Counted from the first letter of the stretch, positions 1 through 6,823 are shown. The stretch is 8,854 nt of DNA from JBGPBY01 sp041481485 (GCA_041481485.1 JBGPBY010000301.1:1-8854); one strand, 5' to 3'. The notes: generated by a model from the letters alone, not told the origin. Numbers and translations are program-made.

Positions 1-488
1 CTCCGGCGGGGCGATACACGGTCGATGGATTCACCCTGAAGTTGCCCATCTTCGGCCCTCTGATGCGCAAAATCGCCGTGGCACGTTTTTCGCGGACCAT
101 GGCCACTCTCATCGCAAGCGGTGTACCCATCCTGGATTGTCTCGATATCACGGCACACACGTCGGGCAATGCCATCATCGAAGCTGCAATTCTGAGCGTC
201 AAACGCGCCATCGAAGAAGGCCGCACCATCGTCGATCCATTGAAGACGTCCGGTGTGTTTCCTTCAATGGTTGTTTCAATGATCGGTGTAGGCGAACAGG
301 CCGGCGCTTTGGAAACAATGCTGACAAAGATTGCGGACTTTTACGAGCTCGAGGTCGACGCTGCAGTGGGAGATTTGATGACGGCTCTGGAGCCGGTAAT
401 GATCGTCGTGCTCGGCGTGATCGTGGGCGGCATCGTGATATCGATGTACCTGCCGATCTTCTCGCTGATCACCAATTTGAGTAAGTAA
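1..488 (+). CDS. pilC: Type IV pilus inner-membrane platform protein PilC (T2SS F family), C-terminal part
   Basis: This is the C-terminal part of a PilC/GspF-family polytopic inner-membrane protein, the platform on which the PilB and PilT ATPases drive pilin assembly and retraction. The frame is open from the left edge (first full codon at base 3) and ends with TAA at 486-488, giving about 161 visible residues, roughly 40% of the usual 400. The visible part is the second T2SSF repeat, with the family-typical stretch FSRTMATLIASGVPILDCL, the motif MIGVGEQAGALETML, and the C-terminal hydrophobic segment around EPVMIVVLGVIVGGIVISMY that closes the family. The TTG at 42 lies inside the domain and is not the start. 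The two-component genes downstream match the pilC-pilS-pilR order known from type IV pilus clusters, which supports PilC over a type II secretion GspF. The family call is firm; the choice of PilC over GspF rests on context. Confidence 0.9.
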   Translation, partial: PAGRYTVDGFTLKLPIFGPLMRKIAVARFSRTMATLIASGVPILDCLDITAHTSGNAIIEAAILSVKRAIEEGRTIVDPLKTSGVFPSMVVSMIGVGEQAGALETMLTKIADFYELEVDAAVGDLMTALEPVMIVVLGVIVGGIVISMYLPIFSLITNLSK

Positions 489-496
489 GTTGGGCG

Positions 497-515
497 CTGT
501 AGGCGCGGTCTATGA
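497..515 (+). repeat. Truncated half-copy of the GCGGTCTATGA palindromic repeat
   Basis: These 19 bases match 3666-3684, the core of the left arm of the large palindromic repeat downstream of pilR, with one difference (C at 504, G at 3674). The match stops where the 36-bp inverted repeat begins at 516; the second half of the motif (GACCGCCC) is absent here and does not resume after 619. This looks like a repeat remnant cut by a later insertion or deletion. Confidence 0.6.
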
Positions 516-619
516 AGGTGTGAAGAAATTGGGGACAGAGAGCAATTTCCTTTATAGGCAGTTGCATATCAATCGTGTTTCTCAGGAAATTGCTCTCTGT
601 CCCCAATTTCTTCACACCT
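516..619. repeat. 36-bp perfect inverted repeat (REP/MITE-like palindromic element)
   Basis: Arms 516-551 and 584-619 are exact reverse complements over 36 bases, separated by a 32-base spacer. Each arm contains the string AATTGGGGACAGAGAGCAAT or its complement. The pairing fails at both outer flanks (515/620) and at the inner boundary (552/583), so the element has sharp edges. Arms of this length cannot be chance. The GGGGACAG-type core resembles palindromes dispersed in many bacterial genomes and often linked to REP-associated Y1 transposases; that link is from memory. No transposase lies in the window. As RNA it would fold into a very stable hairpin between pilC and pilS, ending 19 bases before the pilS start. 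It lacks a clear U-tract, so it is not an evident intrinsic terminator, but it could lower read-through or protect mRNA ends. Confidence 0.9.
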
Positions 620-638
620 GCAGGGTCAAATCTTAGCC

Positions 639-2222
639 GTGGTTGAAACGCCGCTTGCAGAGCTGGAGAGGCCGAAATGGCTGCTCTGGCTGATCTACGT
701 CCGTTTTCTCATCTATTCCATCATCATCCCGATAACGCTGCTGCTGCGCCGCAGATTTGGCGACCCCGAAGACATGAAGAATCTCCTGGCAGTTGTCGTC
801 GGGCTGTCGTTTTTCTGGTGGTTGCTGGTCAAGCTCAACAAGTCGTACGTCATTCAGGCATACAGCCAGATCGCTGTGGACCTTCTGCTGATTACCTGGG
901 CGGTAAATCGCACCGGTGGCGTCGATAGTTATTTCTCGTCGCTTTACTTCCTAACCATCGTCATGTCGAGCATTCTGCTCGGGCGCCGGGGAGTGTTTTT
1001 TGCGGGGACGGTGAGTTCCGTCGTGCATTTCGTGCACATGGACCTTTCGTACTTCCACATGGTGCCGAGCACGATGATCGTGGAAGAGTACACACTACCG
1101 GCGCTGCAATTCATTATCGCGCTGAATATTTTCGCGTATTGTTCGGTGGCGTATCTGTCGAACTACCTCGCGGAAAGCCTTCGCCGGACAGGCTCCGCAC
1201 TGCATAAATCCACGGGGAAGATTGCCTACCTCCAGGCCTTCAGCGGCCAGATTGTCGACAGCATGGCCAGCGCAGTGGCGACGACGGATACCGATGGACG
1301 TATCTTCCTGTTCAACAAGGCTGCAGAGAAACTGACTATGCGGCCGGCCAAAGACGCCTCTTCCAGATTCATCTGGGACGTGATTCCCGGCATTCGTCTC
1401 GATTCCAAAACCCCAAACCTGGACATCTGGACCAAGCGGCCCGACGGCAAGGATATGTACCTGCGGTACTCGGTCTCTCCGATCATGATTGATGAACAGG
1501 ACAGCGCCGGTTATGTGTGGTGCTTCGACGACTTTACAGAGATGCGTTTGCTCGAGCGTCAGGTGCGGCAGAAGGAACAGATGGCGTCGATCGGCAGGCT
1601 ATCGTCCGCGATCGCGCATGAGATCCGCAACCCTCTGGCTTCAATCAGCGGATCGTTCAAAATGCTGCAGTCCGGACTTGAATTGACGGCCGAACAGAGT
1701 CAACTGGCCGATATCATTCTCCGGGAAACGGAACGATTGAACCGAACGATTTCCGAATTTCTGAATTATTCCCGGCCTCCCGCTCTGCAATTGCGCCGCA
1801 TGGATCTGTCCTGCCTTGTGTCGGAAACCGTGAGCCTCATGCGAAACAGTCCGGATCTGACACAGCATCACTCCATCGAAACTCGGCTCGAACGCGTATT
1901 CGCAATGGTGGACGAAAACATGATGCGCCAGGTGTTTTACAATCTCGCGACGAATGCGTTCCGAGCCATGCCCGACGGTGGAACCCTGACTATCAGTGTC
2001 GAACCCCGCAACGGCGCGCAGATCCGGTTTGAGGATACCGGCATCGGAATGGACGACAACGAAGTAAAAAATCTGTTCGTACCATTTCATTCCACATTTA
2101 AGAATGGCACCGGTTTAGGCTTACCTATGGTGTACCAGATTATTGCCGCCCATAACGGAGTGATCGGTGTGAAATCCGCACGGGGTGCGGGTTCGACCTT
2201 TTTTATCGATTTGAAGCAATGA
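639..2222 (+). CDS. pilS: PilS-like membrane sensor histidine kinase
   Basis: This 527-residue sensor kinase is the probable partner of the PilR-like regulator that follows. About six hydrophobic segments fill residues 14-175 (near 14-35, 46-66, 74-90, 99-115, 117-135 and 152-175), the PilS membrane arrangement, with the PilS-like stretch DLLLITWAVNRTGGVDSYF. A PAS domain follows at about 200-300. The HisKA H-box SSAIAHEIRNPL puts the phospho-accepting His at 327. The ATPase domain shows the N-box (N435, N439), the G1 box DTGIGM (D466) and the G2 box GTGLGL (490-495), so it looks catalytically intact. The GTG at 639 is the first usual start after an in-frame TAG at 555-557 and keeps the first membrane helix; its ribosome site is weak (AGGGT about 13 bases upstream). 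The stop overlaps the pilR start by 4 bases. In Pseudomonas, PilS senses pilin in the membrane; whether that holds here is inference. Confidence 0.92.
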   Translation: MVETPLAELERPKWLLWLIYVRFLIYSIIIPITLLLRRRFGDPEDMKNLLAVVVGLSFFWWLLVKLNKSYVIQAYSQIAVDLLLITWAVNRTGGVDSYFSSLYFLTIVMSSILLGRRGVFFAGTVSSVVHFVHMDLSYFHMVPSTMIVEEYTLPALQFIIALNIFAYCSVAYLSNYLAESLRRTGSALHKSTGKIAYLQAFSGQIVDSMASAVATTDTDGRIFLFNKAAEKLTMRPAKDASSRFIWDVIPGIRLDSKTPNLDIWTKRPDGKDMYLRYSVSPIMIDEQDSAGYVWCFDDFTEMRLLERQVRQKEQMASIGRLSSAIAHEIRNPLASISGSFKMLQSGLELTAEQSQLADIILRETERLNRTISEFLNYSRPPALQLRRMDLSCLVSETVSLMRNSPDLTQHHSIETRLERVFAMVDENMMRQVFYNLATNAFRAMPDGGTLTISVEPRNGAQIRFEDTGIGMDDNEVKNLFVPFHSTFKNGTGLGLPMVYQIIAAHNGVIGVKSARGAGSTFFIDLKQ

Positions 2223-3601
2223 CGCCACAAGCCAAAGTCCTGGTTGTCGATGACGAGCGGTCCATTCGGGAACTGCTCGCCATCGCCCTGAGAAAAGAAG
2301 GTCTCGATGTGACTTCCGCGAATAGCGCAGAAGAAGGGCTGCAGCAATGCCGGATCACGGATTTCGATCTTGTGGTGTCCGACATTAACATGCCCGACAT
2401 GTCGGGCATCGATCTGCTTCGGGAACTGCGTTCCAGCAACTTTACCAGCCACTTTATTTTGCTGACCGCTTTCGCGAGCACCGAAACCGCCATTCAGGCC
2501 CTCAAAATGGGGGCATTTGATTACATCATCAAGACGGAAGACTTCATTGAAGAGCTGAAGCTGGTGGTCAGCAGCGCGCTTGAAAATCGGCGCTTGCGCG
2601 AGGAGAACACCTACCTTCGCCGCGAGTTTCGAAAAGTGCACGGCATGGGCAACCTGATCGGCAAGAGCCAGAAGATGCAGGAGCTCTTCAAACTCGTCGA
2701 AGTCGTCAGCGCAACCAACAGCACCGTACTGATTACGGGAGAAAGCGGCACCGGAAAGGAACTTGTTGCCAAGGCCATCCATGTCAACAGCCCGAGGGCC
2801 GATGCCGGTTTTGTTTCGGTGAATTGCGGCGCATTTACCGAAACGCTTCTCGAAAGCGAGCTGTTCGGTTACGTCAAAGGCGCGTTCACCGGAGCGGCAG
2901 CAAATCAAAAAGGTCTGTTTGAAGTTGCCAGCACGGGAACGATATTTCTGGATGAAATCGGCGATACCAGTCCTGCCATGCAGGTAAAGCTGCTGCGAGT
3001 GCTTCAGGAGCGGACCATACGAAGAGTTGGAGGAACCGAGCAGATTCCGGTGGATGTCCGCGTCATCGCCGCAACGAATCGAGATCTGACGGCGATGGTT
3101 GCGGAGAGTCAGTTTCGTGAAGACTTGTACTACCGCATCCGCGTCATTCCGATTCAGATTCCGCCGCTGCGTCACCGCCGCGACGATATTCCAATTCTTG
3201 CGAATCACTTTCTGGCTCGGTTGAACGACTCCGTCGGCAAAAACATTCAGCGATTGTCGGATGAGGCGTTGAAGAAACTGGAAGCCTACGACTGGCCCGG
3301 AAACGTTCGCGAAATGGAAAATGCCATGGAGCGGGCATACATTCTCGAAACGACGAACTGCTTGACCGCCCAACACCTGCCCGACACGGTTTCCACAAAT
3401 CCCCGCCCGCGATTCTCCGGAAGAATCCCAGATGAAGGTTTCGACCTGGAAGACTACGTCGACAATCTTCAGAAAAACTATCTGGAAGAAGCCCTGGCCC
3501 GCACCGGCGGCGTTCAAGTGAAAGCTGCCGAACTGCTGCGGATGTCCTATCGATCATTTCGCCACTACATGCAGAAGCACGGGATTGAGGGAAAGGGATG
3601 A
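2219..3601 (+). CDS. pilR: PilR-like sigma-54-dependent response regulator (NtrC family)
   Basis: This 460-residue three-domain activator has the standard NtrC length and layout. The receiver domain (about 5-120) has acidic residues D11 and D12, phospho-acceptor D55 in VVSDINMPD, T83 and K105. The AAA+ domain (about 145-380) has Walker A GESGTGKE (174-181), the sigma-54-contacting loop GAFTGA (221-226), Walker B TIFLDEIGD (D245, E246), and arginines in FREDLYYRI that fit the arginine-finger region. A FIS-type helix-turn-helix closes the protein (about 415-455, AAELLRMSYRSFRHYM). No key residue is missing. The ATG at 2219 overlaps the pilS stop as ATGA, which indicates translational coupling. 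Known PilR proteins, once phosphorylated, open sigma-54 promoters including that of pilA. The specific name rests on the PilS-like partner and the upstream pilC; the generic NtrC-family call is certain. Confidence 0.93.
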   Translation: MTPQAKVLVVDDERSIRELLAIALRKEGLDVTSANSAEEGLQQCRITDFDLVVSDINMPDMSGIDLLRELRSSNFTSHFILLTAFASTETAIQALKMGAFDYIIKTEDFIEELKLVVSSALENRRLREENTYLRREFRKVHGMGNLIGKSQKMQELFKLVEVVSATNSTVLITGESGTGKELVAKAIHVNSPRADAGFVSVNCGAFTETLLESELFGYVKGAFTGAAANQKGLFEVASTGTIFLDEIGDTSPAMQVKLLRVLQERTIRRVGGTEQIPVDVRVIAATNRDLTAMVAESQFREDLYYRIRVIPIQIPPLRHRRDDIPILANHFLARLNDSVGKNIQRLSDEALKKLEAYDWPGNVREMENAMERAYILETTNCLTAQHLPDTVSTNPRPRFSGRIPDEGFDLEDYVDNLQKNYLEEALARTGGVQVKAAELLRMSYRSFRHYMQKHGIEGKG

Positions 3602-3646
3602 GCTCGCAAAATTGCTAATCGAGAAATTGCGCGCGGCCTTCGCCCC

Positions 3647-3766
3647 GAAAGAATGCGCTTCCCCACTGTAGGGGCGGTCTATGACCGCCCGCAATTTCCA
3701 GGGATGCAATCCTACAGATTGTGGGCGGTCATAGACCGCCCCTACAGTGGGGAACCGCATTCTTTC
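3647..3766. repeat. Nested palindromic repeat, 44-bp arms (GGGCGGTCTATGACCGCCC family)
   Basis: Arms 3647-3690 and 3723-3766 are reverse complements over 44 bases with a single mismatch (G/C near 3658 and 3755), around a 32-base spacer. Each arm contains a smaller palindrome: 3672-3690 reads GGGCGGTCTATGACCGCCC, an 8-bp perfect stem around TAT, mirrored at 3723-3741. The element is therefore a palindrome of palindromes, able to form one long hairpin or two short ones. It lies in the pilR-to-sigma-factor gap, starting 45 bases after the pilR stop. Short reading frames across it on both strands (with the peptide GAVYDRP) are by-products of the repeat, not genes. A half-copy occurs at 497-515, so the family is present at least twice in this window. 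It resembles dispersed REP-like repeats; its mobilising enzyme is not visible here. Confidence 0.88.
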
Positions 3767-3849
3767 AAACATTCTGTAACCACCCGCGATTTCCCAACCT
3801 GTGAGAATGCGATTCGCCATCCTATAGCTCGTTAGAGGCTGCTCCAATT

Positions 3850-3878
3850 AACTGGAAGTTACCCGGCTCGTTCCAGTT
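3850..3878. repeat. Short inverted repeat AACTGGAA / TTCCAGTT
   Basis: Two perfect 8-bp arms (3850-3857 and 3871-3878) lie around a 13-base spacer, about 150 bases upstream of the sigma factor start. The arrangement could be an operator with two half-sites or a weak hairpin. Arms of this length are only mildly unexpected by chance in a gap this size. Confidence 0.3.
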
Positions 3879-3949
3879 GCGATCCCAGCCCTCACTGCAG
3901 CCTAGTACCAGGTGAACTATCGATTTAGACTTGCCCGCGAAAATGAAGG

Positions 3950-3980
3950 ATATCGTCTGCTGCATCGCAGCCGGCGATAT
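3950..3980 (+). promoter_or_regulatory. Hairpin/palindrome in the leader of the sigma factor gene
   Basis: The segment folds on one symmetry axis: ATATCG (3950-3955) pairs with CGATAT (3975-3980), and GCTGC (3959-3963) pairs with GCAGC (3967-3971) around a 3-base ATC loop. Between these, one C-G pair and one possible G-U pair continue the helix, leaving a single T/C mismatch. The near-continuous 14-step stem ends 47 bases before the ATG at 4028. No U-tract follows, so a terminator is unlikely. It could be an operator, an mRNA leader structure or an attenuator; the fold is visible, the function is inferred. Confidence 0.45.
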
Positions 3981-4027
3981 GTGGCAATCGTGGAACTATC
4001 GTGCTAAGTTTCCGGCAGAAAGCGCAC

Positions 4028-4618
4028 ATGACGACAATGGCAGGTGAATCCACATCTCAGAGCAAAGACTTGACCGTGTTGCTGCAGGCATGGTCGAACG
4101 GAGACCGGCAAGCTCTGGACGAGCTGGCGCCTCGAGTACAGAACGAACTTCACCGTATTGCCCAACACTACATCGGACGCGAGGATCTGAACCATACGTT
4201 GCAGGCGACAGCTCTCATCAACGAGGCATACATCCGGCTGATCAATTGGAAGAGTGTTCAATGGCAGAACAGAGCGCACTTTTTTGGAGTGTCCGCAAAC
4301 CTGATGCGGCGAATACTGGTCGATTTTGCACGCTCACGAGACCAGATCAAACATGGAGGAGAGATATTCGAGACATCTCTGGACGAGGCAGTCGTCTTTC
4401 AATCGAAGAAGTCTTCCGATCTCGTTGCTCTGGACGAGGCACTGACCCGTCTCACTTCGCTGGATCCTCGAAAGGGTCAGATTATCGAGCTGCGCTTTTT
4501 TGGCGGGCTTAGCGTCACAGAGACTGCCGAAGTCTTGAAAGTATCCGAACGTACCGTTCTTCGCGAATGGAACCTCGCCAAAGCCTGGCTGTATCGAGAG
4601 GTCCGTTCCTTACCGTGA
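4028..4618 (+). CDS. ECF-like RNA polymerase sigma factor (Sigma70_ECF, kinase-associated type)
   Basis: This 196-residue alternative sigma factor has only regions 2 and 4. Region 2 spans about 15-105, with NEAYIRL (65-71) in 2.2 and the promoter-melting stretch NRAHFFGVSANLMRRILVDF (81-100). Region 4 spans about 135-192, with a helix-turn-helix in LSVTETAEVLKVSERTVLRE. The HTLQATALINEAY pattern is typical of the Sigma70_ECF (TIGR02999-like) group common in Acidobacteria and Planctomycetes, often encoded beside Ser/Thr kinases. The acidic motif that usually precedes the DLVQ-type helix in region 2.2 is absent; T57 and T61 stand there instead. ATG 4028 is preferred because it gives the usual family length and has AGAAAG just upstream; GTG 4001, in frame and nine residues earlier, and ATG 4037 are alternatives. 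No anti-sigma gene is adjacent; the kinase follows at once. Confidence 0.9.
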   Translation: MTTMAGESTSQSKDLTVLLQAWSNGDRQALDELAPRVQNELHRIAQHYIGREDLNHTLQATALINEAYIRLINWKSVQWQNRAHFFGVSANLMRRILVDFARSRDQIKHGGEIFETSLDEAVVFQSKKSSDLVALDEALTRLTSLDPRKGQIIELRFFGGLSVTETAEVLKVSERTVLREWNLAKAWLYREVRSLP

Positions 4619-4644
4619 GCACTCCCGGTCGTGGAATGCCTCCA

Positions 4645-6810
4645 ATGAACTCAGAAGAATGGGGTCGCGTGGATCAGATCTTCCACGAAGCTCTCGACAT
4701 GCCGGCCGCAGAGCGCACTCGGTTTATCGAGGAGACATGTTCCGGTAACCCATCGCTTCGAAGGGAAGTTGAGGAACTGATCGCCGCTCACGAAACGGCC
4801 GGCAGCTTTCTGGAAGCCGGCGCTGCTCAAACCTATGCCGCGCCAAGTGTGACGATTGCAGCGGGTACTCGCCTGGGCCCCTATAAAATCGTCGCCAAGA
4901 TTGGCGAGGGAGGCATGGGCGCGGTGTACCGGGCTCACGATGCCAGGCTGGAGCGGGATGTTGCGGTAAAAGTCTTGCACCGCGTGATTTCCGATAAGGA
5001 GACGTGGGAACGCTTCCAGCGGGAGGCACGCACTGCGTCGGCTCTCAGCCATCCCAACATTTGCTCTGTCTATGATGTCGGCGAGGTGCAAGGCCAGCCG
5101 TATCTGGTAATGGAGTTGCTTGAAGGCGTCACGCTGAGCGATCACATTGGCGACAAACCGCTCAAGACCGGCGAAGCGCTGGCGATCGCGGCACAAATTG
5201 CCGATGCGATGGAAGCCGCTCATGCAAAGGGCATCATTCATCGCGACATCAAACCCGCCAACATCATGATCACAGCTCGCGGCCATGTGAAGGTTCTCGA
5301 CTTCGGCCTGGCCCGGCAGACTGACATTGGGGGGAACGGAAATCCCTCGACAAAGACGGACATCAGCATCGTTGGGATGGTGATTGGCACACCAAAATAT
5401 GTTTCGCCGGAAATCTGGAGCGGCGCACATGCCGATGTTCGCAGTGATCTGTGGTCCTTTGGCATCGTGCTCTATCAGATGTTGACAGGCCGTCTGCCAT
5501 TCAGCGGCCCGACGATACCCGAAACAAGAACCGCAATTCTGAATGAACCTCTGCCGCAGCTGCCCGCAGGTGTGCCTGTCAGGTTGCGTGCGACCGTGGA
5601 AAGAAGCCTCGCCAAACAGCCAGAGGGCCGGTATCAGAACGTCGGGGAAGTTCAGTCCGCGCTGCGTCTCCTGCAGAATCGTGCCGCGACGTCGGGCCTC
5701 ATCCGCCGACGTACATTGCTGGTGGGAGCAGGCGCCGCCGCAGTGGCTTCTGTGACGGGCGTGCTCTTGTGGCGGCAGCGTCCCGTAGCTCAGCCGGCCG
5801 AAAAGCCCAAACTGACCAGCACTGGCGGACCAATATCTCGAATCGAGAGCGCGAACGTATTCTTCAATTTGGCACTTGATCAGGAGCGAAATGAGAGCGA
5901 TATTCCCCAAGCCAAAATATTGCTGCAACAAGCGCTGGATGCGGACCCGGACTTCCTGGAAGCTCGCTGTCGATTAGCGTTCGAAAATATTCTTATGTTG
6001 CTGAACGGCTACTCCAACGAACGCCGCCTTCTTGATGAAGCCCAAATGTTGCTAAGCAAGGTGAAAATGGCGGATTCCAGTCTGGCAAGCTTGCCAGGCG
6101 TCTACACTGCCCTGTATATGGCGCGGGGTCGCAAGGATCTCATACCCATCAACAGACTCAATTTCATCATCGAGCAGAAACCGAAGGTCCTTACTAACAG
6201 GCTCTGGCGGATGGTCATGAACATTTACGCGGAAGAAAACAAAAAAGCAGAATTGGAGGCTAAAGCGTTGATATCTGAAAACCAAGCTCTAGCCCCCGCA
6301 CGTCTTTATTACGGTGATCTCCTGCGTAGAACAGGAAATATCCTGGGCGCTATCGATCAGCAAGATCAAGCTTTGGGAGTGAAGGTTTCAAACGTGTTAG
6401 CGATCCGGTATAAGGCCCTTGCACTTATGGACAAAAACGAACTGGGTTTGGCTCGCAGTCTGCTTGAGGACAAGAAATCACTTTCCGGAAACTACGCGTG
6501 GAAACTGACCCGTGCTCAGCTATATGCGGTGCAAGGAAGTCGCCAAAAAGCGCTCGACATTATGAACGCGGGCACTCGGACGTTTGCCGAAGCGACGTTC
6601 ACTATGACATCGGACGCTGCCGAGGTTTACGCCCTAATTGGCGAAACCGATGAGGCAATTAAATTGCTTAAGATGGCTTCCGACAAAGGCGACGAGCGCT
6701 CGGACTGGTTCCAAAGCGATCGCCGCCTTGAAAAAATTCGGACTGACCCGAGGTTTCTCAAGATCATTGGCGACATCGAATACAAGAAAAGAGCGCGCAA
6801 TCAGAAATAA
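4645..6810 (+). CDS. Membrane-anchored Ser/Thr protein kinase with TPR-like C-terminal domain
   Basis: This is a 721-residue Hanks-type kinase. A helical N-terminal region (1-70) begins SEEWGRVDQIF, a start seen in many acidobacterial kinases. The catalytic domain (about 80-345) has the glycine loop IGEGGMGAVY (86-95), VAVKV with K109, the helix-C glutamate E127, the catalytic loop HRDIKPAN (D201, N206), DFG (219-221), SPE (254-256) and DLWSFG (268-273), so it should be active. A single hydrophobic segment at about 357-376 follows RRR, placing the kinase in the cytoplasm and the tail in the periplasm. Residues 400-715 are helical and TPR-like (e.g. AKILLQQALDADPDFLEAR) and end with LEKIRTDPRFLKI. 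ATG 4645 fits the family start and has GTGGA at good spacing. GTG 4615, overlapping the sigma stop as GTGA, and ATG 4636 are also possible; 4567 is unlikely. The sigma factor upstream is the likely partner or substrate. Confidence 0.92.
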   Translation: MNSEEWGRVDQIFHEALDMPAAERTRFIEETCSGNPSLRREVEELIAAHETAGSFLEAGAAQTYAAPSVTIAAGTRLGPYKIVAKIGEGGMGAVYRAHDARLERDVAVKVLHRVISDKETWERFQREARTASALSHPNICSVYDVGEVQGQPYLVMELLEGVTLSDHIGDKPLKTGEALAIAAQIADAMEAAHAKGIIHRDIKPANIMITARGHVKVLDFGLARQTDIGGNGNPSTKTDISIVGMVIGTPKYVSPEIWSGAHADVRSDLWSFGIVLYQMLTGRLPFSGPTIPETRTAILNEPLPQLPAGVPVRLRATVERSLAKQPEGRYQNVGEVQSALRLLQNRAATSGLIRRRTLLVGAGAAAVASVTGVLLWRQRPVAQPAEKPKLTSTGGPISRIESANVFFNLALDQERNESDIPQAKILLQQALDADPDFLEARCRLAFENILMLLNGYSNERRLLDEAQMLLSKVKMADSSLASLPGVYTALYMARGRKDLIPINRLNFIIEQKPKVLTNRLWRMVMNIYAEENKKAELEAKALISENQALAPARLYYGDLLRRTGNILGAIDQQDQALGVKVSNVLAIRYKALALMDKNELGLARSLLEDKKSLSGNYAWKLTRAQLYAVQGSRQKALDIMNAGTRTFAEATFTMTSDAAEVYALIGETDEAIKLLKMASDKGDERSDWFQSDRRLEKIRTDPRFLKIIGDIEYKKRARNQK

Positions 6811-6823
6811 ATCCGCGGCTCCA

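Larger units (their letters stand above)
3767..4027. other. Non-coding leader region upstream of the sigma factor gene
   Basis: This is the remainder of the 426-base gap between pilR and the sigma factor gene. I see no convincing reading frame, tRNA or other RNA gene. It holds a short 8-bp inverted repeat (3850-3878) and a stronger hairpin (3950-3980), listed separately. The promoter of the sigma/kinase genes is probably here, but no -35/-10 pair with good sequence and spacing stands out: TTGCCC at 3931 and TATCGT at 3951 are only 14 bases apart. Confidence 0.5.

Noticed and set aside
42..488. PilC starting at TTG 42
   Set aside because: The frame is open to the left edge and the residues upstream continue the domain; the gene is cut by the window edge.
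516..619. CRISPR or intrinsic terminator at the pilC-pilS gap
   Set aside because: It has two inverted arms rather than tandem direct repeats with spacers, and no U-tract follows the second arm.
2087..3517. 476-codon open frame on the minus strand opposite pilR
   Set aside because: It lies wholly antisense to a clear NtrC-family gene, and its translation shows no domain or plausible composition. Long antisense frames are common opposite moderately GC-rich genes.
3554..3847. Small frames on both strands across the 3647-3766 repeat, with peptides such as VGAVYDRPQ
   Set aside because: The same peptide appears on both strands because the DNA is palindromic, so these are by-products of the repeat.
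3914..4001. Direct repeat GAACTATCG at 3914-3922 and 3993-4001 as possible ECF promoter -35 elements
   Set aside because: A 9-base match is expected fairly often by chance in a gap this size, and neither copy has a convincing -10 element at ECF spacing.
3602..4027. Sigma-54 promoter (GG-N10-GC type) as a PilR target
   Set aside because: TGGCA near 3981 lacks a GC at the correct distance, and no other candidate was found by eye here or at 489-638.
4567..4644. Kinase start at ATG 4567, 52 bases inside the sigma factor gene
   Set aside because: The extra residues do not look like the family N-terminus. ATG 4645 (or GTG 4615) gives a normal start and little or no overlap.
4651..5931. 426-codon open frame on the minus strand opposite the kinase
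   Set aside because: It is a shadow of the kinase catalytic domain, with a Cys/His/Arg-rich composition and no recognisable motif.
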